Positions 4,529 to 5,514 of a stretch of 5,514 bases of DNA are shown here, one piece after another. Every line of letters begins with the position of its first letter. Positions within the stretch are counted from its first letter, which is position 1. The notes beneath the pieces are model-generated. The model did no database searches and was not told where the DNA came from. It saw only the letters and a program-made list of their open reading frames with translations. A program made the position numbers and the translations under genes. Location of the stretch: NCBI GenBank assembly GCA_013813215.1, contig JACCSC010000199.1, positions 1-5,514 on the forward strand, read 5' to 3'. This DNA is from Geodermatophilaceae bacterium (lineage in GTDB: Bacteria; Actinomycetota; Actinomycetes; Mycobacteriales; Geodermatophilaceae).

Positions 4529-5466
4529 TCGCAGGCGATGCCGTCACCGTCTCCGTCGAGATCCGGTGAGTACCCCGGGTCGCCACGGTAGAGCGGGGCG
4601 TCACCGGCGGCCCGGGCGTCGGCGCAGTTGCGGTAGGGCCGGTTCGCCGGTGGTGAGCCCGGTGGCCCGGCGCTGGTCGGTCCCGACGTCGGGTCGACCG
4701 TCGGGAGCGGAGGCCGCTCGGACTCCGGTAAGACCTGACCGGGGCAGCCGGCGAGAATTCGCTCCATGGCGTCCCGCTCGGCCGCGGCGACCCAGAGCAG
4801 GTAACGGCTCTTCACGGCGATCTGCGTAGCGACGTAGGTGCAGCGGTAGCTCCGATCCGGCGGCAGCCACGTTGCGGCGTCCCCGTCTCCCTTCTGCCGA
4901 TTCAGGGAGGCGTCGACCGCAGCCAGGTTCAGCGGGTCGTTGGCGAACTGGATGCGGGTGGCCAGATCCAGCTGCTGGGCGCCCTTCTGCCAGGCATCGC
5001 CCAGGGCCACCACGTGGTCGATGTCGATCGCGGTCGCCGACGGATCGTCCGGCGCGAACCGCTCGGCTTGCCCGCTGTAGGGATCCAGCAGCGTGCCGGA
5101 CACAGCCGCGCAGCTGGCGTCGAACACCGCACTCTGTAGCACGCGGGCGAGCACGTCGTTGCGCGTGTCGCACCCGTTCTGGTCGATGTCCAGCCAGGGC
5201 GTGCCGAACTCTTCTCGGTCGTACCCCGTCTTCGGCGCCCGGCCCTTGACCGGCAGGCCCGCAAGGGCGGCCAGTGCTTCGCTCCTGGGTCGGGCCGAAG
5301 TCGTGGCCGCGCCCGTTGTCGTGGCCGCCTCCGTTGTCGTGGCCGGCGCGGCGGAGGCGACCCTCGAGCGGTCCGGCGCCGTGGCATCGGTTCGCCCCTG
5401 CGCCCCATCGCACCCGACCAGACCGAGCCCGACGACAGCCGCAGCCGCCCAGCGGCGAGCACCCAC
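4525..5466 (-). CDS. Exported lipoprotein with HNH/DUF1524 nuclease-like domain and Excalibur calcium-binding motif
   Basis: The 313 residues form four parts. A lipoprotein signal (MGARRW, hydrophobic 7-18, lipobox LVGC with C19) predicts a surface-anchored product. A Thr/Ala/Ser/Arg-rich linker runs to about 62. The HNH-family domain (about 64-245; DUF1524 or GmrSD C-terminal type) has GYDREEFG (81-88), the core AIDIDHVVALGDAW (146-159) with H151 as likely catalytic base, ANDPLNL (175-181) and SLNRQKGD (187-194). Its C99, C119, C209 and C241 could form two disulfides, fitting an extracytoplasmic fold. After a Pro-rich linker (251-277) comes an Excalibur motif (278-313) with C281, C312 and an acidic DLDGDGDG calcium loop. 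It probably degrades DNA or acts at the cell wall; activity is not shown. GTG at 5466 is chosen because it gives a clean signal peptide and has GGGGAG upstream. The frame stays open to the window edge. Confidence 0.93.
   Translation of the reverse strand: MGARRWAAAAVVGLGLVGCDGAQGRTDATAPDRSRVASAAPATTTEAATTTGAATTSARPRSEALAALAGLPVKGRAPKTGYDREEFGTPWLDIDQNGCDTRNDVLARVLQSAVFDASCAAVSGTLLDPYSGQAERFAPDDPSATAIDIDHVVALGDAWQKGAQQLDLATRIQFANDPLNLAAVDASLNRQKGDGDAATWLPPDRSYRCTYVATQIAVKSRYLLWVAAAERDAMERILAGCPGQVLPESERPPLPTVDPTSGPTSAGPPGSPPANRPYRNCADARAAGDAPLYRGDPGYSPDLDGDGDGIACE
5300..5346. repeat. 18-bp imperfect tandem repeat in the lipoprotein linker
   Basis: The unit GTCGTGGCCGCGCCCGTT (5300-5317) is followed by a near-identical copy at 5318-5335 and a partial third at 5336-5346. 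On the coding strand these give Thr-Thr-x-Ala-Ala-Thr-like units at residues 41-56. The unit is a multiple of three, so copy changes would alter linker length without a frameshift. Confidence 0.75.
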
Positions 5467-5482
5467 CCCCGGATCAACTCCC

Positions 5483-5495
5483 CGTTCGGCGAACG
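5483..5495. promoter_or_regulatory. Short dyad upstream of the lipoprotein gene
   Basis: CGTTC-GGC-GAACG is a perfect 5-bp inverted repeat 17 bases before the GTG at 5466, next to the putative Shine-Dalgarno. It may be an operator half or an mRNA hairpin. The rest of 5467-5514 shows no recognisable promoter, and the region is cut by the window edge. Confidence 0.25.
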
Positions 5496-5514
5496 ACCCA
5501 GCGCCCGCTCGAGG

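Noticed and set aside
4491..4604. Longer methyltransferase starting at 4604
   Set aside because: It would overlap the nuclease C-terminus, including its Excalibur motif; the UbiG-like homology begins only after the GTG at 4490.
1..5514. CRISPR arrays, tRNA or rRNA genes, transposases and attachment sites
   Set aside because: I saw no regularly spaced repeats, no tRNA-like cloverleaf and no mobile-element protein; the only tandem repeat is a coding linker.

Overview
The window is very GC-rich DNA with codons ending mostly in G or C, GTG starts, short gene overlaps and GAGGAG-type ribosome binding sites. This fits a high-GC actinobacterium. The family cannot be fixed from this sequence; a Streptomyces- or Micromonosporaceae-like relative is my guess. 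All genes I can support lie on the minus strand, so transcription runs from the right end to the left end. The long plus-strand open frames are antisense shadows.

Layout in transcription order. (1) 5466-4525: an exported lipoprotein with an HNH/DUF1524-type nuclease domain and a C-terminal Excalibur calcium-binding motif. (2) 4490-1523: three tightly coupled genes for a UbiG-like SAM methyltransferase, an acyl-CoA-dehydrogenase-fold flavoenzyme and a type III polyketide synthase. The first pair shares an ATGA stop/start and the second pair overlaps by 7 bases. A candidate promoter sits at the end of the nuclease gene and would give an almost leaderless transcript. (3) 1442-338, after an 80-base gap with a GC hairpin: a second cassette with a five-helix, histidine-bearing membrane protein, a Tat-exported Rieske 2Fe-2S protein, and a 25-residue single-helix membrane miniprotein too short for normal gene calling. 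The last two genes begin at the same kind of junction, TGAGGAG, in which the upstream stop codon runs into the Shine-Dalgarno sequence. (4) 253-337: an intergenic region with a perfect 14-bp inverted repeat whose left arm covers the next gene's start codon. (5) 252-1: the N-terminal third of a class II (FucA/adducin-type) aldolase, cut by the window edge.

How the genes may work together (inference): the polyketide synthase, the flavoenzyme (possibly a hydroxylase) and the methyltransferase are the enzyme types needed to make an O-methylated, oxidised phenolic or quinone-like lipid. The neighbouring cassette looks like a miniature quinol-oxidising or electron-transfer module at the outer face of the membrane, made of a cytochrome-b-like protein, a Rieske protein and a tiny helix. 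Whether the two cassettes share a substrate cannot be decided from sequence alone. This pairing and the unannotated miniprotein are the most interesting points in the window.
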